The translations under genes and the position numbers were made by a program. A stretch of 64,000 nt of DNA from Streptomyces lavendofoliae. GTDB taxonomy: Bacteria > Actinomycetota > Actinomycetes > Streptomycetales > Streptomycetaceae. The notes under the pieces are model-generated. The model did no database searches and was not told the DNA's origin. It saw only the letters and a program-made list of their open reading frames with translations. The stretch spans positions 248,001-312,000 of the forward strand of contig NZ_BMTP01000008.1 in NCBI RefSeq assembly GCF_014649735.1. The letters are read 5' to 3'. Positions 32,506-41,143 of this stretch are shown in pieces (the first letter of the stretch is position 1; the number at the start of each line of letters is the position of its first letter).

Positions 32506-34206
32506 CTAGAAGCCGGGGGGCTCGGTGTAGGTGCCCCACTCGTCGCGCAGGGCGTCGCAGATCTCGCCGAGCGTGGCCTCCGCGCGGACCGCGTCGAGCA
32601 TCGGGCCGATCATGTTGGACCCGTCCCGGGCGGCGGCGAGCATGGCGTCGAGGGAGGACCGCACCCGCGCGTCGTCGCGCGCGGCCTTCCGCGCCCCGAG
32701 CGCCTTCACCTGCTCGCGCTCGACCTCGTGGCTGACCCGCAGGATCTCCAGGTCGCCGGTGACGGAGCCGTGGTGGCAGTTGACGCCGACGACCCGCTTG
32801 TCGCCCTTCTCCAGGGCCTGCTGGTAGCGGAAGGCGGACTCGGCGATCTCGCCGGTGAACCAGCCGTCCTCGATGCCCCGCAGGATGCCGGAGGTGATCG
32901 GCCCGATCGGGTGCTTCCCGTCCGGGTGGGCCCGCAGGCCCCGCTCCTTGATCCGGTCGAAGATCTTCTCGGCGTCGGCCTCGATGCGGTCGGTGAGCTG
33001 CTCGACGTACCAGGAACCGCCCAGCGGGTCGGCGACGTTGGCGACGCCGGTCTCCTCCATCAGCACCTGCTGGGTGCGCAGCGCGATCTCGGCGGCCTGC
33101 TCGCTGGGCAGCGCGAGGGTCTCGTCGAGGGCGTTGGTGTGCAGGGAGTTCGTCCCGCCGAGGACGGCCGCGAGGGCCTCGACCGCGGTGCGGACGACGT
33201 TGTTGTACGGCTGCTGCGCGGTGAGCGAGACACCGGCGGTCTGGGTGTGGAAGCGCAGCCACTGCGCCTTGTCGCTCCGCGCGCCGTAGACCTCCTTCAT
33301 CCAGCGCGCCCAGATGCGGCGGGCGGCGCGGAACTTGGCGATCTCCTCGAAGAAGTCGACGTGCGCGTCGAAGAAGAAGGACAGGCCGGGTGCGAAGACG
33401 TCCACGTCCAGACCGCGGCTGAGGCCCAGTTCCACGTACCCGAAGCCGTCGGCCAGGGTGTACGCCAGCTCCTGCGCGGCCGTCGCGCCCGCCTCGCGGA
33501 TGTGGTAGCCGGAGACGGAGAGCGGCTTGTACGCCGGGATGTCCCGGGCGCAGTGCTCCATCAGGTCGCCGATGAGGCGGAGGTGCGGCTCGGGCTGGAA
33601 GAGCCACTCCTTCTGGGCGATGTACTCCTTGAAGATGTCCGTCTGGAGGGTGCCGTTGAGGATGCCCGGGTCGACGCCCTGCCGTTCGGCGGCGACGAGG
33701 TACATGCAGAAGACGGGGACGGCGGGGCCGCTGATCGTCATCGACGTGGTGACGTCACCGAGGGGGATGTCCTTGAACAGGACCTCCATGTCGGCGGCGG
33801 AGTCGATGGCGACACCGCAGTGCCCGACCTCGCCGAGCGAGCGCGGGTCGTCGGAGTCGCGTCCCATGAGGGTCGGCATGTCGAAGGCGACGGACAGGCC
33901 GCCGCCGCCGTTGCCGAGGATCATCTTGTAGCGCTCGTTGGTCTGCTCGGCGTTGCCGAAGCCGGCGAACTGGCGGATGGTCCAGGTGCGGCCCCGGTAG
34001 CCGGTCGGGTACAGGCCCCGGGTGAAGGGGTACTCACCGGGCCAGCCGATCCGCTCGAAGCCGTCGTAGGTGTCGCCGGGCCGGGGCCCGTAGACGGGCT
34101 CCACGGGGTCGCCGGAGAGCGTGGTGAAGTCGGCGTCGCGCTTGCGCGCGGCGTCGTAGCGGGCCTGCCAGCGTCGGCGGCCTTCCTCGATGGCGTCAGC
34201 GTCCAT
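32506..34206 (-). CDS. icmA: isobutyryl-CoA mutase large subunit (B12-dependent mutase family)
   Basis: 566 residues, the length known for IcmA. Methylmalonyl-CoA mutase barrel: YPFTRGLYPTGYRGRTWTIR at the N-terminus, FAGFGNAEQTNERYKMIL, PLSVSGYHIREAGATAAQEL, RFHTQTAGVSLTAQQPYNN and LGGTNSLHTNALDETLALP. There is no cobalamin-binding domain (no DxHxxG), so a separate small subunit is needed, as in IcmA plus IcmB. Substrate-site residues fit isobutyryl-CoA/n-butyryl-CoA exchange (TLQTDIFKEY); related MeaA-type mutases are the alternative. Start ATG 34206 follows a perfect 22-bp palindrome by 9 bp. Followed by the EF-G-like gene. Confidence 0.9.
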   Translation of the reverse strand: MDADAIEEGRRRWQARYDAARKRDADFTTLSGDPVEPVYGPRPGDTYDGFERIGWPGEYPFTRGLYPTGYRGRTWTIRQFAGFGNAEQTNERYKMILGNGGGGLSVAFDMPTLMGRDSDDPRSLGEVGHCGVAIDSAADMEVLFKDIPLGDVTTSMTISGPAVPVFCMYLVAAERQGVDPGILNGTLQTDIFKEYIAQKEWLFQPEPHLRLIGDLMEHCARDIPAYKPLSVSGYHIREAGATAAQELAYTLADGFGYVELGLSRGLDVDVFAPGLSFFFDAHVDFFEEIAKFRAARRIWARWMKEVYGARSDKAQWLRFHTQTAGVSLTAQQPYNNVVRTAVEALAAVLGGTNSLHTNALDETLALPSEQAAEIALRTQQVLMEETGVANVADPLGGSWYVEQLTDRIEADAEKIFDRIKERGLRAHPDGKHPIGPITSGILRGIEDGWFTGEIAESAFRYQQALEKGDKRVVGVNCHHGSVTGDLEILRVSHEVEREQVKALGARKAARDDARVRSSLDAMLAAARDGSNMIGPMLDAVRAEATLGEICDALRDEWGTYTEPPGF

Positions 34207-34215
34207 ACCTTCGAA

Positions 34216-34237
34216 TTTACTAGGACGTCCTAGTAAA
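34216..34237. promoter_or_regulatory. perfect 22-bp palindrome at the icmA promoter
   Basis: Arms TTTACTAGGAC and GTCCTAGTAAA, 11 bp each, no spacer, 10 bp upstream of the icmA ATG. It contains a TAGTAAAT stretch on the minus strand that could be the -10, so a bound repressor would block transcription. The MarR gene upstream on the same strand is one candidate regulator. Confidence 0.75.
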
Positions 34238-34246
34238 TGTCGATGG

Positions 34247-34279
34247 CCGAAGGCCGTACGCGTGGCGCACGGCCTTCGG
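34247..34279 (-). terminator. hairpin after the first DUF3817 gene
   Basis: Arms 34247-34257 and 34269-34279 pair perfectly over 11 bp with an 11-nt loop, directly after the DUF3817 stop. It insulates icmA. Confidence 0.75.
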
Positions 34280-34280
34280 G

Positions 34281-34613
34281 TCAGACCTTGACGGCGTCCG
34301 GGGCGGCGCCGGCGAGCAGTGGCTCGACGTCCCGGGCGACCCGCCGCTCCACGAAGAAGGCGGCGAAGGGGATGGTGCCGGAGAGCAGGACCCACAGAAG
34401 CTTGCCGAACGGCCACTTCGCCTTGGAACCGAGGTCGAAGGCGAAGATCAGGTAGATGATGTAGAGGACGCCGTGGGCCTGGGAGACCATGAAGGTCACG
34501 TCCTCACCCGTGTCGAACCCGTACTTGAACACCATGCACGTGCAGAGCACGAGCAGCATGACGGCGGTCACATAGGCCATGACCCGGTAGCGGGTCAGCA
34601 CGCTCCTCTTCAT
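34281..34613 (-). CDS. DUF3817 family membrane protein
   Basis: 110 residues, about three hydrophobic segments (VMAYVTAVMLLVLCTCMVF, FMVSQAHGVLYIIYLIFAF, LLWVLLSGTIPFAAFFVERR). HGVLYIIY and the ending PFAAFFVERR are DUF3817 hallmarks. No ribosome site precedes the ATG; a TACGCT box 7 nt before it suggests a leaderless mRNA. Paralogous to the protein at 40626-40970. Function unknown. Confidence 0.88.
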   Translation of the reverse strand: MKRSVLTRYRVMAYVTAVMLLVLCTCMVFKYGFDTGEDVTFMVSQAHGVLYIIYLIFAFDLGSKAKWPFGKLLWVLLSGTIPFAAFFVERRVARDVEPLLAGAAPDAVKV

Positions 34614-34666
34614 GCGGACGAGCGTAACCGCCCGTTCCGGGCGATCTTCGCGCGGGGACCCCGCCG

Positions 34667-35176
34667 TCACTTCTCCTCGAAGTCGTGCGCCGCGATCCGC
34701 AGCGGCCGCAGCATCGCGAAGATCTCGGCACACTCCTCCGCGTCGTACGCGCCCAGGCCGAAGTCCATCGCCATGAGGTCGGCGGTCGCCGCCTCGACGA
34801 CCTCGCGGCCCTTGTCGGTGATGGAGGCGAGGGTGCCGCGCCCGTCGTTGGGGTTGGGGCGCTTGGCCACCAGGCCCGACCGCACCAGCCGGTCGACCGT
34901 GTTCGTCACCGAGGTCGGGTGGACCATCAGCCGCTCACCGATCTTGGACATCGGCAGCTCGCCCTCCTTCGAGAAGGTGAGCAGCACCAGCGCCTCGTAC
35001 CGGGCGAAGGTCAGCCCGTAGGGCTTGACCACCGCGTCGACCTCCGCGAGCAGGATCTGGTGCGCGCGCATGATCGAGGTGATGGCGGCCATGGAGGGGA
35101 CGGGCCCCCAGCGGCGCTGCCACAGTTCGTCGGCGCGGGCGATGGGGTCGAACGGGAGACTGAGCGGCTTCGGCAC
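34667..35176 (-). CDS. MarR-family regulator
   Basis: 169 residues. Winged HTH: FARYEALVLLTFSKEGELPMSKI, then HPTSVTNTVDRLVRSGLVAKRPNPNDGRG (wing). It stands upstream of DUF3817 and icmA on the same strand and ends 53 bp before the DUF3817 start. Start GTG 35176 has AAGGT about 8 nt upstream. CTGGTCA occurs twice in direct orientation just upstream (35194-35211). A role in control of acyl-CoA genes nearby is possible but not shown. Confidence 0.9.
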   Translation of the reverse strand: MPKPLSLPFDPIARADELWQRRWGPVPSMAAITSIMRAHQILLAEVDAVVKPYGLTFARYEALVLLTFSKEGELPMSKIGERLMVHPTSVTNTVDRLVRSGLVAKRPNPNDGRGTLASITDKGREVVEAATADLMAMDFGLGAYDAEECAEIFAMLRPLRIAAHDFEEK

Positions 35177-35335
35177 GCCGTCGACCTTACCGACTGGTCA
35201 CATGCTGGTCAGCCTTGTCTCGGGGTTCGGTCCCCCGTCACTCCCCGGAGGTGTCGCAGCCGGGCGCTTCCTGCCGCTTATGTCACGATTGCCGAGTCTG
35301 TTCGTCCGTAGCTCGCAGCCATACGAGGGGGCTGG

Positions 35336-36388
35336 ATGTCCGGCCGGCACCACAGATCGTCCCGCGTACGCACCCGCCTTCTCCCGACCACCGCCGCGCT
35401 CTGCGCCGGCGCCCTGGCCGCCACCGGCTGCCTGCCCGGCGGCGCGGGCGCCGCCTCGGGCGAGCAGCACCCGGCCCAGGCGCCCGTGGGCCGCAGCGCG
35501 CCCGCCAACAGCTCCCCGTTCTGGGTCGACCCCGACAGCGCAGCCGCCCGCCAGGTCGAGGAGTACCGGACGCAGGGCCGCACCGAGGAGGCCACGCTGC
35601 TGCGGCGGATCTCCGAGCGGCCGGCCGCCCTGTGGCCCCTGTGGAGCGATCCCGTCGCCGACATCCGGCGGGCCGTGCGCGGCGCCGCGCCGAAGAAGCA
35701 GACGGCCGTCCTGGTGGCGTACAACATCCCGCACCGCGACTGCGGCATGTACTCCAAGGGCGGTGCCGCGAACGCGGAGGCGTACCGGGAGTGGATCGGC
35801 TCCTTCGCCCAGGCCGTCGGCGACGCGCCCGCCGTCGTCGTCCTGGAGCCGGACGCCGTGCCGCACGTGGTGGACGGCTGCACCCCCGCCCAGTACCACG
35901 AGGAGCGCTACCAGCTCCTCGCCGAGGCGGTGGGCCGGCTCAAGCGGCAGCCGCGCACCAAGGTGTACCTGGACGCGGGCAACCCGGCCTGGATCAAGGA
36001 CCCGGGCAAGCTGGTGGAACCGCTGCGGCGGGCCGGCCTGGCGAAGGCGGACGGCTTCTCGCTGAACGTGTCGAACTTCCAGACCACCCCGGCGGTCACC
36101 GCCTTCGGCACCGAGCTGTCCGCGCTGCTGGGCGGCGCCCACTTCGTCATCGACACCAGCCGCAACGGCGCCGGACCGCTCCCCGGCGACGGCGAGGAGG
36201 CCTGGTGCAACCCGCCCGGCCGGGCGCTGGGCACCCCGCCGACCGGGAACACCGGCGACGCCCGGGTCGACGCCTACCTGTGGATCAAGCGGCCCGGCGA
36301 GTCGGACGGCACCTGCCGTGGCGGCCCGGCCGCCGGGACCTGGTGGCCGGAGTACGCCCTGGGCCTGGCCCGCCGGGCCAAGGGGTGA
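35336..36388 (+). CDS. secreted glycoside hydrolase family 6 (beta-1,4-glucanase), CslZ-like
   Basis: 350 residues. Basic start and hydrophobic segment with ALAATGCLPGG, a weak lipobox, so a lipoprotein or Sec/Tat exported enzyme. GH6 motifs: TAVLVAYNIPHRDCGMYSKGG, AVVVLEPDAVPHVVDGC (proposed catalytic acid Asp), DGFSLNVSNFQTT, VIDTSRNGAGP, WCNPPGRALG, YLWIKRPGESDGTC (WIK-P-GE-D signature). Hydrolyses beta-1,4-glucan. It converges on glxA with a 6-bp gap, and glxA-cslA encode glucan oxidase and synthase, so it likely trims the polymer at hyphal tips. Good AGGGGG site before the ATG. Confidence 0.92.
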   Translation: MSGRHHRSSRVRTRLLPTTAALCAGALAATGCLPGGAGAASGEQHPAQAPVGRSAPANSSPFWVDPDSAAARQVEEYRTQGRTEEATLLRRISERPAALWPLWSDPVADIRRAVRGAAPKKQTAVLVAYNIPHRDCGMYSKGGAANAEAYREWIGSFAQAVGDAPAVVVLEPDAVPHVVDGCTPAQYHEERYQLLAEAVGRLKRQPRTKVYLDAGNPAWIKDPGKLVEPLRRAGLAKADGFSLNVSNFQTTPAVTAFGTELSALLGGAHFVIDTSRNGAGPLPGDGEEAWCNPPGRALGTPPTGNTGDARVDAYLWIKRPGESDGTCRGGPAAGTWWPEYALGLARRAKG

Positions 36389-36394
36389 GCCGGG

Positions 36395-38353
36395 TCAGTC
36401 GACCCGCAGCCACCTGGCCACCGACGGCCGGCCGTCCTTGTCCACCGCGAAGAGCATGTACCAGCCGGGCGGCACCAGGGTCCGGTCCAGCGGCGCCTCG
36501 ACCGTCACCGCGTCCTTGCCCTTGATCAGGCGCAGCTCGATGGAGCGCTGCTCCACGTCGGTCGTGTGCGTCACCGCGCTGGGCCGCATGAGCCGCGCCC
36601 TGGTGATGCGGGCGGCGTCCTTGGTGGGGAAGGTCGCCCGGCCGTTCTGGTCGAGCTCCTCCGGGCCCTCGCCCAGCACCGGCCGCGCCTCGGCACCGCC
36701 GCCGTGCAGGTACGGCGGGGTGAAGACCTCGACGCGCTGCTCGAAGGTCCCGAGCTTGGTGTTGTCCTTGTCGTCGAACAGCGGGTCCGAACCGAAGGTC
36801 GCCACCCGCCCGTCCGGCAACAGCAGCGCCTCGGAGTGGTAGTTGCGGCCCACGGTCGGCTCGGCGGCCTCCCGGAAGGAGTCGGACGCCGGCTCGTAGA
36901 ACTGCGCCTTGAGGATGTCGCTGCCGCTGCGGCCCCGGTACTGCTTCGAGCCGCCGGTGGTGAAGACGGTGTCGTCGGGCAGGAGCACGCTGCTGAGGTA
37001 GCGGGTGCCCTGGGGCAGGGAGGCACCCGTGCGGAAGGCGGGCTTGGCGGCCTTGAGGTCGATCAGCGCGGTCCGGCCGGTGGACAGCTCCGACTCGCCG
37101 ACCCCGCCGCCCCCGAGCACCATCAGCTTCTGGTCCTGGGCGGGCGGCAGCAGCAGGGAGGCGGAGGTCTCCAGCTGGTCGGGGTCGGCGATGCCCCTGA
37201 TCGGCTGGAAGGTGTTCTTCCTCAGATCCCACAGGCCCGGTACGCGGCCCTTCTCGGCGGGGCCGTAGCCGGCGTTGGAGCCGGTGTAGAAGAGCTTGCC
37301 GCCCTGGGTGAGGAAGAGCGCGGGGTAGGTGGGGAAGTAGCGGAAGGGTCCCTTGCCCCACTTCTTGGTCTTCGGGTCGTAGATCTCGTTGTCGCCGGGG
37401 ACGACGTCGCCCACGTCGTTGAGGCCGGAGACGGCGAGCACCCTGCCGTCCTGGAGGGTCACCAGGGTCGGGTACCAGCGGGCGTCCTTCATGGGGGCGA
37501 CGGGCACGTACTTCTCGGCCACGGGGTCGAACTCGTACGCCGCCTTGATGCCCTGGAAGTCCTGCTTCTCGGTGGTGAGCCGCTGCGCGATGCCGTAGAC
37601 GTTGTCGGCGTCCTTGCCCTTGAGACCGAGGACCTTGTACTGGGCGGCCTCGGTGGTCAGGGCCCTGGGGCCCTCCTTCCTGGCCTCGACGAAGACCCGT
37701 GCCTCGGCGGCGGTGACCTTGGTCTCCCAGGGCTTCATCTGGCCGCTCTTGAAGTACGAGATGGTGAAGTCGCGCTTGGCCTTGGGGACCGTCACGTCGA
37801 ACTTGGAGACGTACTCGACGCCCGACGGGGAGCGGAAGACGGTGCCCTTCTTGAGGGTGATGGCCTTGTCGGGGCTCTCGTTCTTCACGCGCATGCCGCC
37901 GCCGGCGCGCTTGACCTCGCCGTCGAGGACCTCGTAGCGGGCGGTGCCGCCGGCCACCAGCAGGCGGCCGTCGGGGAGCTGGCTGTGGCCCGCGCAGAAG
38001 AAGTCCTCGGGGGTCGGGATCTTCTTGTAGGTGTTCCTGACCGGGTCCCACAGGATGGTGTCGAAGGTGCCCGCGTCGAACTTCTTCTGGTTGTTCCCGG
38101 AGCCCGCGATCAGCAGCACCTTGCCGGTGCGCAGGAGCGCGGCGTGGATGGCGTTGAGCCGGAACTCGTTCGGGACGTCGAGCTGCTGCCAGGAGCCGTA
38201 CCTCGCCTTGTAGCCCGGCTGGGCGATCTTGTAGGCGTGGTACTTCGCCTCGGCGAAGGACACCGCGGCCGGCGCGTTCAGCCCCGCGAGCACGACCACC
38301 GCTCCGCCGCCCAGCAGCGTCTTCTTGAGCTTCTTCGACGGCCGGTAGGCCAT
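36395..38353 (-). CDS. glxA: GlxA-like radical copper oxidase
   Basis: 652 residues. N-terminal signal anchor (LLGGGAVVVLAGLNAPAAV). Kelch-type propeller with the galactose-oxidase family cofactor residues: Cys in EDFFCAGHSQLPDGR (about 120) and Trp-Tyr in ARWYPTLVTL (about 293-294) for the Cys-Tyr crosslink and stacking Trp, axial Tyr and His in GRNYHSEALLLPDG, and a final His in SAVTHTTDVEQR. A C-terminal DUF1929 beta domain ends PPGWYMLFAV. GlxA needs copper and acts with CslA in tip glucan deposition and development. Start ATG 38353, 3 bp after the cslA stop, with AGGAGG upstream: tight operon. Confidence 0.9.
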   Translation of the reverse strand: MAYRPSKKLKKTLLGGGAVVVLAGLNAPAAVSFAEAKYHAYKIAQPGYKARYGSWQQLDVPNEFRLNAIHAALLRTGKVLLIAGSGNNQKKFDAGTFDTILWDPVRNTYKKIPTPEDFFCAGHSQLPDGRLLVAGGTARYEVLDGEVKRAGGGMRVKNESPDKAITLKKGTVFRSPSGVEYVSKFDVTVPKAKRDFTISYFKSGQMKPWETKVTAAEARVFVEARKEGPRALTTEAAQYKVLGLKGKDADNVYGIAQRLTTEKQDFQGIKAAYEFDPVAEKYVPVAPMKDARWYPTLVTLQDGRVLAVSGLNDVGDVVPGDNEIYDPKTKKWGKGPFRYFPTYPALFLTQGGKLFYTGSNAGYGPAEKGRVPGLWDLRKNTFQPIRGIADPDQLETSASLLLPPAQDQKLMVLGGGGVGESELSTGRTALIDLKAAKPAFRTGASLPQGTRYLSSVLLPDDTVFTTGGSKQYRGRSGSDILKAQFYEPASDSFREAAEPTVGRNYHSEALLLPDGRVATFGSDPLFDDKDNTKLGTFEQRVEVFTPPYLHGGGAEARPVLGEGPEELDQNGRATFPTKDAARITRARLMRPSAVTHTTDVEQRSIELRLIKGKDAVTVEAPLDRTLVPPGWYMLFAVDKDGRPSVARWLRVD

Positions 38354-38356
38354 GGT

Positions 38357-40153
38357 TCAGTTCCCTCCTGTCGTCGTGGCGAACGCGGGCTCCGGCTCGT
38401 CGCCGGTCTTCGGCGCGACCTTCGTCGTGGCCGCCACGACGGCCGACGCCGTCTCACGGGCCCGCAGGCGGGCGCGGGCGCGGCGCTCCTGGAACAGGCC
38501 CCAGCCCCAGACGCCGACCGGGGCGAGCGCGATGCCGAGGGCGAGCACCGCCCAGGTGCGCATGGCGGCGTGGGTGTGGTCGAGGATCACGGAGGCGACG
38601 AGCGAGACGGCGAGCACGGCGGCCCAGTACAGGTGGATGCGGAAGGTGGCCGGGCGGTCGGGGCTCGCCTCGCCGCCCTTGGGGGTGACGACGAAGCGGC
38701 CCTGGGTGCGCAGCAGGGCCGAGGACAGCGACTTGAGGTAGATGGGCGCGCAGAGCGCGGACATCGCCATGCCGGCCAGCCCGCCGGAGCCCTCCGGTTC
38801 GTGGGGCGAGACGTTGTGGCGCCGGTTCCACAGGTAGAGGCCGATCTGGAGCGCGGCGGCGTCGCTGTAGAGCATCAGCCAGACGGAGGTCGACACCTGG
38901 GTGCCGGAGGCGCCGAACCAGAGGAACAGGACGCAGGAGAGGACCCCGAGGAACCAGTTGACGGCGGTCATCGGGTAATAGACGAGCATCAGGGTGTAGT
39001 TGAGCAGCCGGCCCGGCGGCAGCCGGAAGAACGCCTTTCCGTACTGCTGGAGGAGGGTCTCGTACGTGCCGCGCGACCAGCGCAGCTGCTGCGTGAAGAA
39101 GTCCGTCCAGGAGGCGGGGCCCTCGCCGACGGCGAGGACGTCGGGCGTGTAGACGGAGCGCCAGAGGTGGCCGGTGCGCGGGTTCACGGTGCGGTGCAGC
39201 TCGAAACCGGTGGCCATGTCCTCGGTGATGGAGTCGTACAGCCCGCCGATCTGCTTGAGCGCGCGGACGCGTACGACGTTGTTGGTGCCCACGAACATGG
39301 GGGCGCGGTAGTGGTTGCCGGCGCGCTGGATGAGGGCGTGGAAGAGGAACTGCTGGGACTCGGCGGCCTTGGTGACGGGCGAGGTGTAGTTGCCGTACAC
39401 CTGGGGGCCGACGACGAAGGCGACGTCGGGGTCGCGGAAGTAGCCGAGGGTCCGCTCCAGGAAGTTGGGCAGCGGCACGTGGTCGGTGTCGACGGAGGCG
39501 AAGAAGTCGTAGTCGTCGCCGTGCATCGCGATCCAGGCGTTGTAGTTGCCGTGCTTGGTCCTGGCCTTGTGGACGCCTTTGGAGCGGTTCCAGGCGGGCA
39601 CGCCCGCCCGGGTGAAGTGGCGTACGCCGAGCTCCCGGCACAGGGCCTTGGCCCGTTCGTCGTCGCCCTCGTCCAGCAGCCACACGTCCAGCCGTCCGTC
39701 GTGCGTGACGCGGACGGCGCCCTCCAGGGTGGCGCGCACCATGGCGAGGGGTTCCTTGCCCGGCACGTAGGTGGTGAGGAAGGCGACACGGGTGCCCTTC
39801 TGCGGGACGACCGGCACCGGGTCACGGGCGACCATCGTGGCGTGGGCGATGGAGACCACGTTGATCAGCATGAACAGGCAGATGAGCCCGATCGATATGA
39901 GCATCACGGCGTCGAACCTGACGAGCCACCGCTCGCCGCCCTCGCGGTCGGTCCAGTGGGTGGGCCATACGAGGTAGGCCAGCAGGACCGCCGAGAGCAG
40001 CGGGGCGAGGGTCATCAGCAGGATGGCGCGTATCCGGTGCGGTTCCCCGGAGAGCAGACTGCGGTACTGGACCTCGTACGGCGCCCGGTCCGGTTCCGTG
40101 AGCGGACCGGCGAGACGGCTGTAGGTGTCGTAGTCGTAGCCTTCCGGCCGCAC
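38357..40153 (-). CDS. cslA: CslA-like cellulose synthase-type glycosyltransferase (GT2)
   Basis: 598 residues. Membrane segments near 40-60 and 75-95, then a GT2 catalytic domain: TTYVPGKEPLAMVRATLEGA, LDVWLLDEGDDERAK, DDYDFFASVDTDHVPLPNFL (DxD), YDSITEDMATGFELHR (TED) and TQQLRWSRGTYETLLQ (QxxRW). Then several helices. Processive beta-glucan synthase at the hyphal tip; CslA works with GlxA. The GTG at 40153 is preferred because GGAGGAACC precedes it; the ATG at 40183 lacks a proper site. No PilZ domain is seen at the C-terminus. Confidence 0.9.
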   Translation of the reverse strand: MRPEGYDYDTYSRLAGPLTEPDRAPYEVQYRSLLSGEPHRIRAILLMTLAPLLSAVLLAYLVWPTHWTDREGGERWLVRFDAVMLISIGLICLFMLINVVSIAHATMVARDPVPVVPQKGTRVAFLTTYVPGKEPLAMVRATLEGAVRVTHDGRLDVWLLDEGDDERAKALCRELGVRHFTRAGVPAWNRSKGVHKARTKHGNYNAWIAMHGDDYDFFASVDTDHVPLPNFLERTLGYFRDPDVAFVVGPQVYGNYTSPVTKAAESQQFLFHALIQRAGNHYRAPMFVGTNNVVRVRALKQIGGLYDSITEDMATGFELHRTVNPRTGHLWRSVYTPDVLAVGEGPASWTDFFTQQLRWSRGTYETLLQQYGKAFFRLPPGRLLNYTLMLVYYPMTAVNWFLGVLSCVLFLWFGASGTQVSTSVWLMLYSDAAALQIGLYLWNRRHNVSPHEPEGSGGLAGMAMSALCAPIYLKSLSSALLRTQGRFVVTPKGGEASPDRPATFRIHLYWAAVLAVSLVASVILDHTHAAMRTWAVLALGIALAPVGVWGWGLFQERRARARLRARETASAVVAATTKVAPKTGDEPEPAFATTTGGN

Positions 40154-40295
40154 GGTTCCTCCAGCTGTCGAGCAGGTCGCCATACCCCCACGAAAAGGGA
40201 GATAGGGCGGCGTGTCGACTGGAGACGTCCGAGCGGGCGTTTTAGCCGGCGCACCGGTTTGGCGACACCGGCGGACCGCGCGGCCACCCGGAGAA

Positions 40296-40318
40296 CCCCC
40301 GGCCACGCGGGCCGGGGG
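40296..40318 (-). terminator. hairpin after the thiamine-binding-like gene
   Basis: CCCCCGGCC (40296-40304) pairs with GGCCGGGGG (40310-40318); 5-nt loop. It lies 17 bp past the stop at 40336 on the minus strand. Confidence 0.7.
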
Positions 40319-40335
40319 CCGTCGTACGCGGGCCG

Positions 40336-40629
40336 TCAGGCGGAGAGGTGGCGCTCCACCGTCTCCACCTTGGCGGTCAGGCCGTCGGTGACGCCCGGCC
40401 GGATGTCGGCCTTCAGGACGAGCGAGACGCGCGGGGCGCGGGCCTCCACGGCGGCGACGGCCCGCCGGACGACGTCCATGACCTCGTCCCACTCGCCCTC
40501 GACGGAGGTGAACATCGCGTCGGTGCGGTTCGGCAGTCCCGACTCCCGGACCAGCCGGACCGCGTCGGCGACGTACTCGCCGACCTCCTCGCCGACGCCG
40601 AGCGGGGTGACGGAGAAGGCGACGATCAC
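40336..40629 (-). CDS. MTH1187/YkoF-type (DUF77) thiamine-binding-like protein
   Basis: 97 residues. Ferredoxin-like fold pattern: VIVAFSVTPLGVGEEVGEYV, then TDAMFTSVEGEWDEVMDVVRRAV and RVSLVLKADIRPGVTDGLTAK, the conserved features of the MTH1187 family, some members of which bind thiamine or its precursor HMP. The GTG start overlaps the DUF3817 stop by 4 bp (GTGA). Small cytoplasmic protein, role unproven. Confidence 0.85.
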   Translation of the reverse strand: MIVAFSVTPLGVGEEVGEYVADAVRLVRESGLPNRTDAMFTSVEGEWDEVMDVVRRAVAAVEARAPRVSLVLKADIRPGVTDGLTAKVETVERHLSA

Positions 40630-40970
40630 GCGCTCACCGTGCCCTCGCGGCGGGCGCGGGAGGCGATGACGGCGTCGTCCGCGGCACGCCTGAGCTTGCG
40701 GTCGGCGTAGAAGCCGCCGAACGGCAGGACGGACAGGACGAAGTAGAGCGCGGCGGTCTTCAGGTCCCACTTGGTGCGGTTCCACGCGTCCGCCCACAGC
40801 AGCACGTACAGGACGAACAGCACGCCGTGGATCGCGCCCATGACCGGGACCGCGTTGAACTCCGTCGTGCGCTTCAGCACCGAGCAGACGAGCAGCAGGA
40901 TGAACGACACGGCCTCCGGCGCGGAGACCAGTCGGAGGCGGTGGAGGGAAGCGGCGGTCTTGATGTCCAC
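40626..40970 (-). CDS. DUF3817 family membrane protein (second copy)
   Basis: 114 residues with three hydrophobic segments (AVSFILLLVCSVLKRTT, GAIHGVLFVLYVLLWADAW, AALYFVLSVLPFGGFYADRK). IHGVLFVLYV and PFGGFYADRKL match the first DUF3817 protein (34281-34613). Start GTG 40970 has AAGG about 9 nt upstream; the upstream in-frame extension is rejected. Coupled with the thiamine-binding-like gene. Function unknown. Confidence 0.88.
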   Translation of the reverse strand: MDIKTAASLHRLRLVSAPEAVSFILLLVCSVLKRTTEFNAVPVMGAIHGVLFVLYVLLWADAWNRTKWDLKTAALYFVLSVLPFGGFYADRKLRRAADDAVIASRARREGTVSA

Positions 40971-41143
40971 GGGGCAGCACCTTCGGCGTCGGTCGGGGTC
41001 GACTGTCGCCCGGGCACCGATCTTGTGAATGGATGCACAAGCGACCCGTCCATTGTGACAGGCGGCTTCGCCCGCCCTGTGCCAGGGTCGGGATCCTCCT
41101 CGGGGAGCTGTCCGCACCCCCGGCCACCGGATACCGTCGTGGC

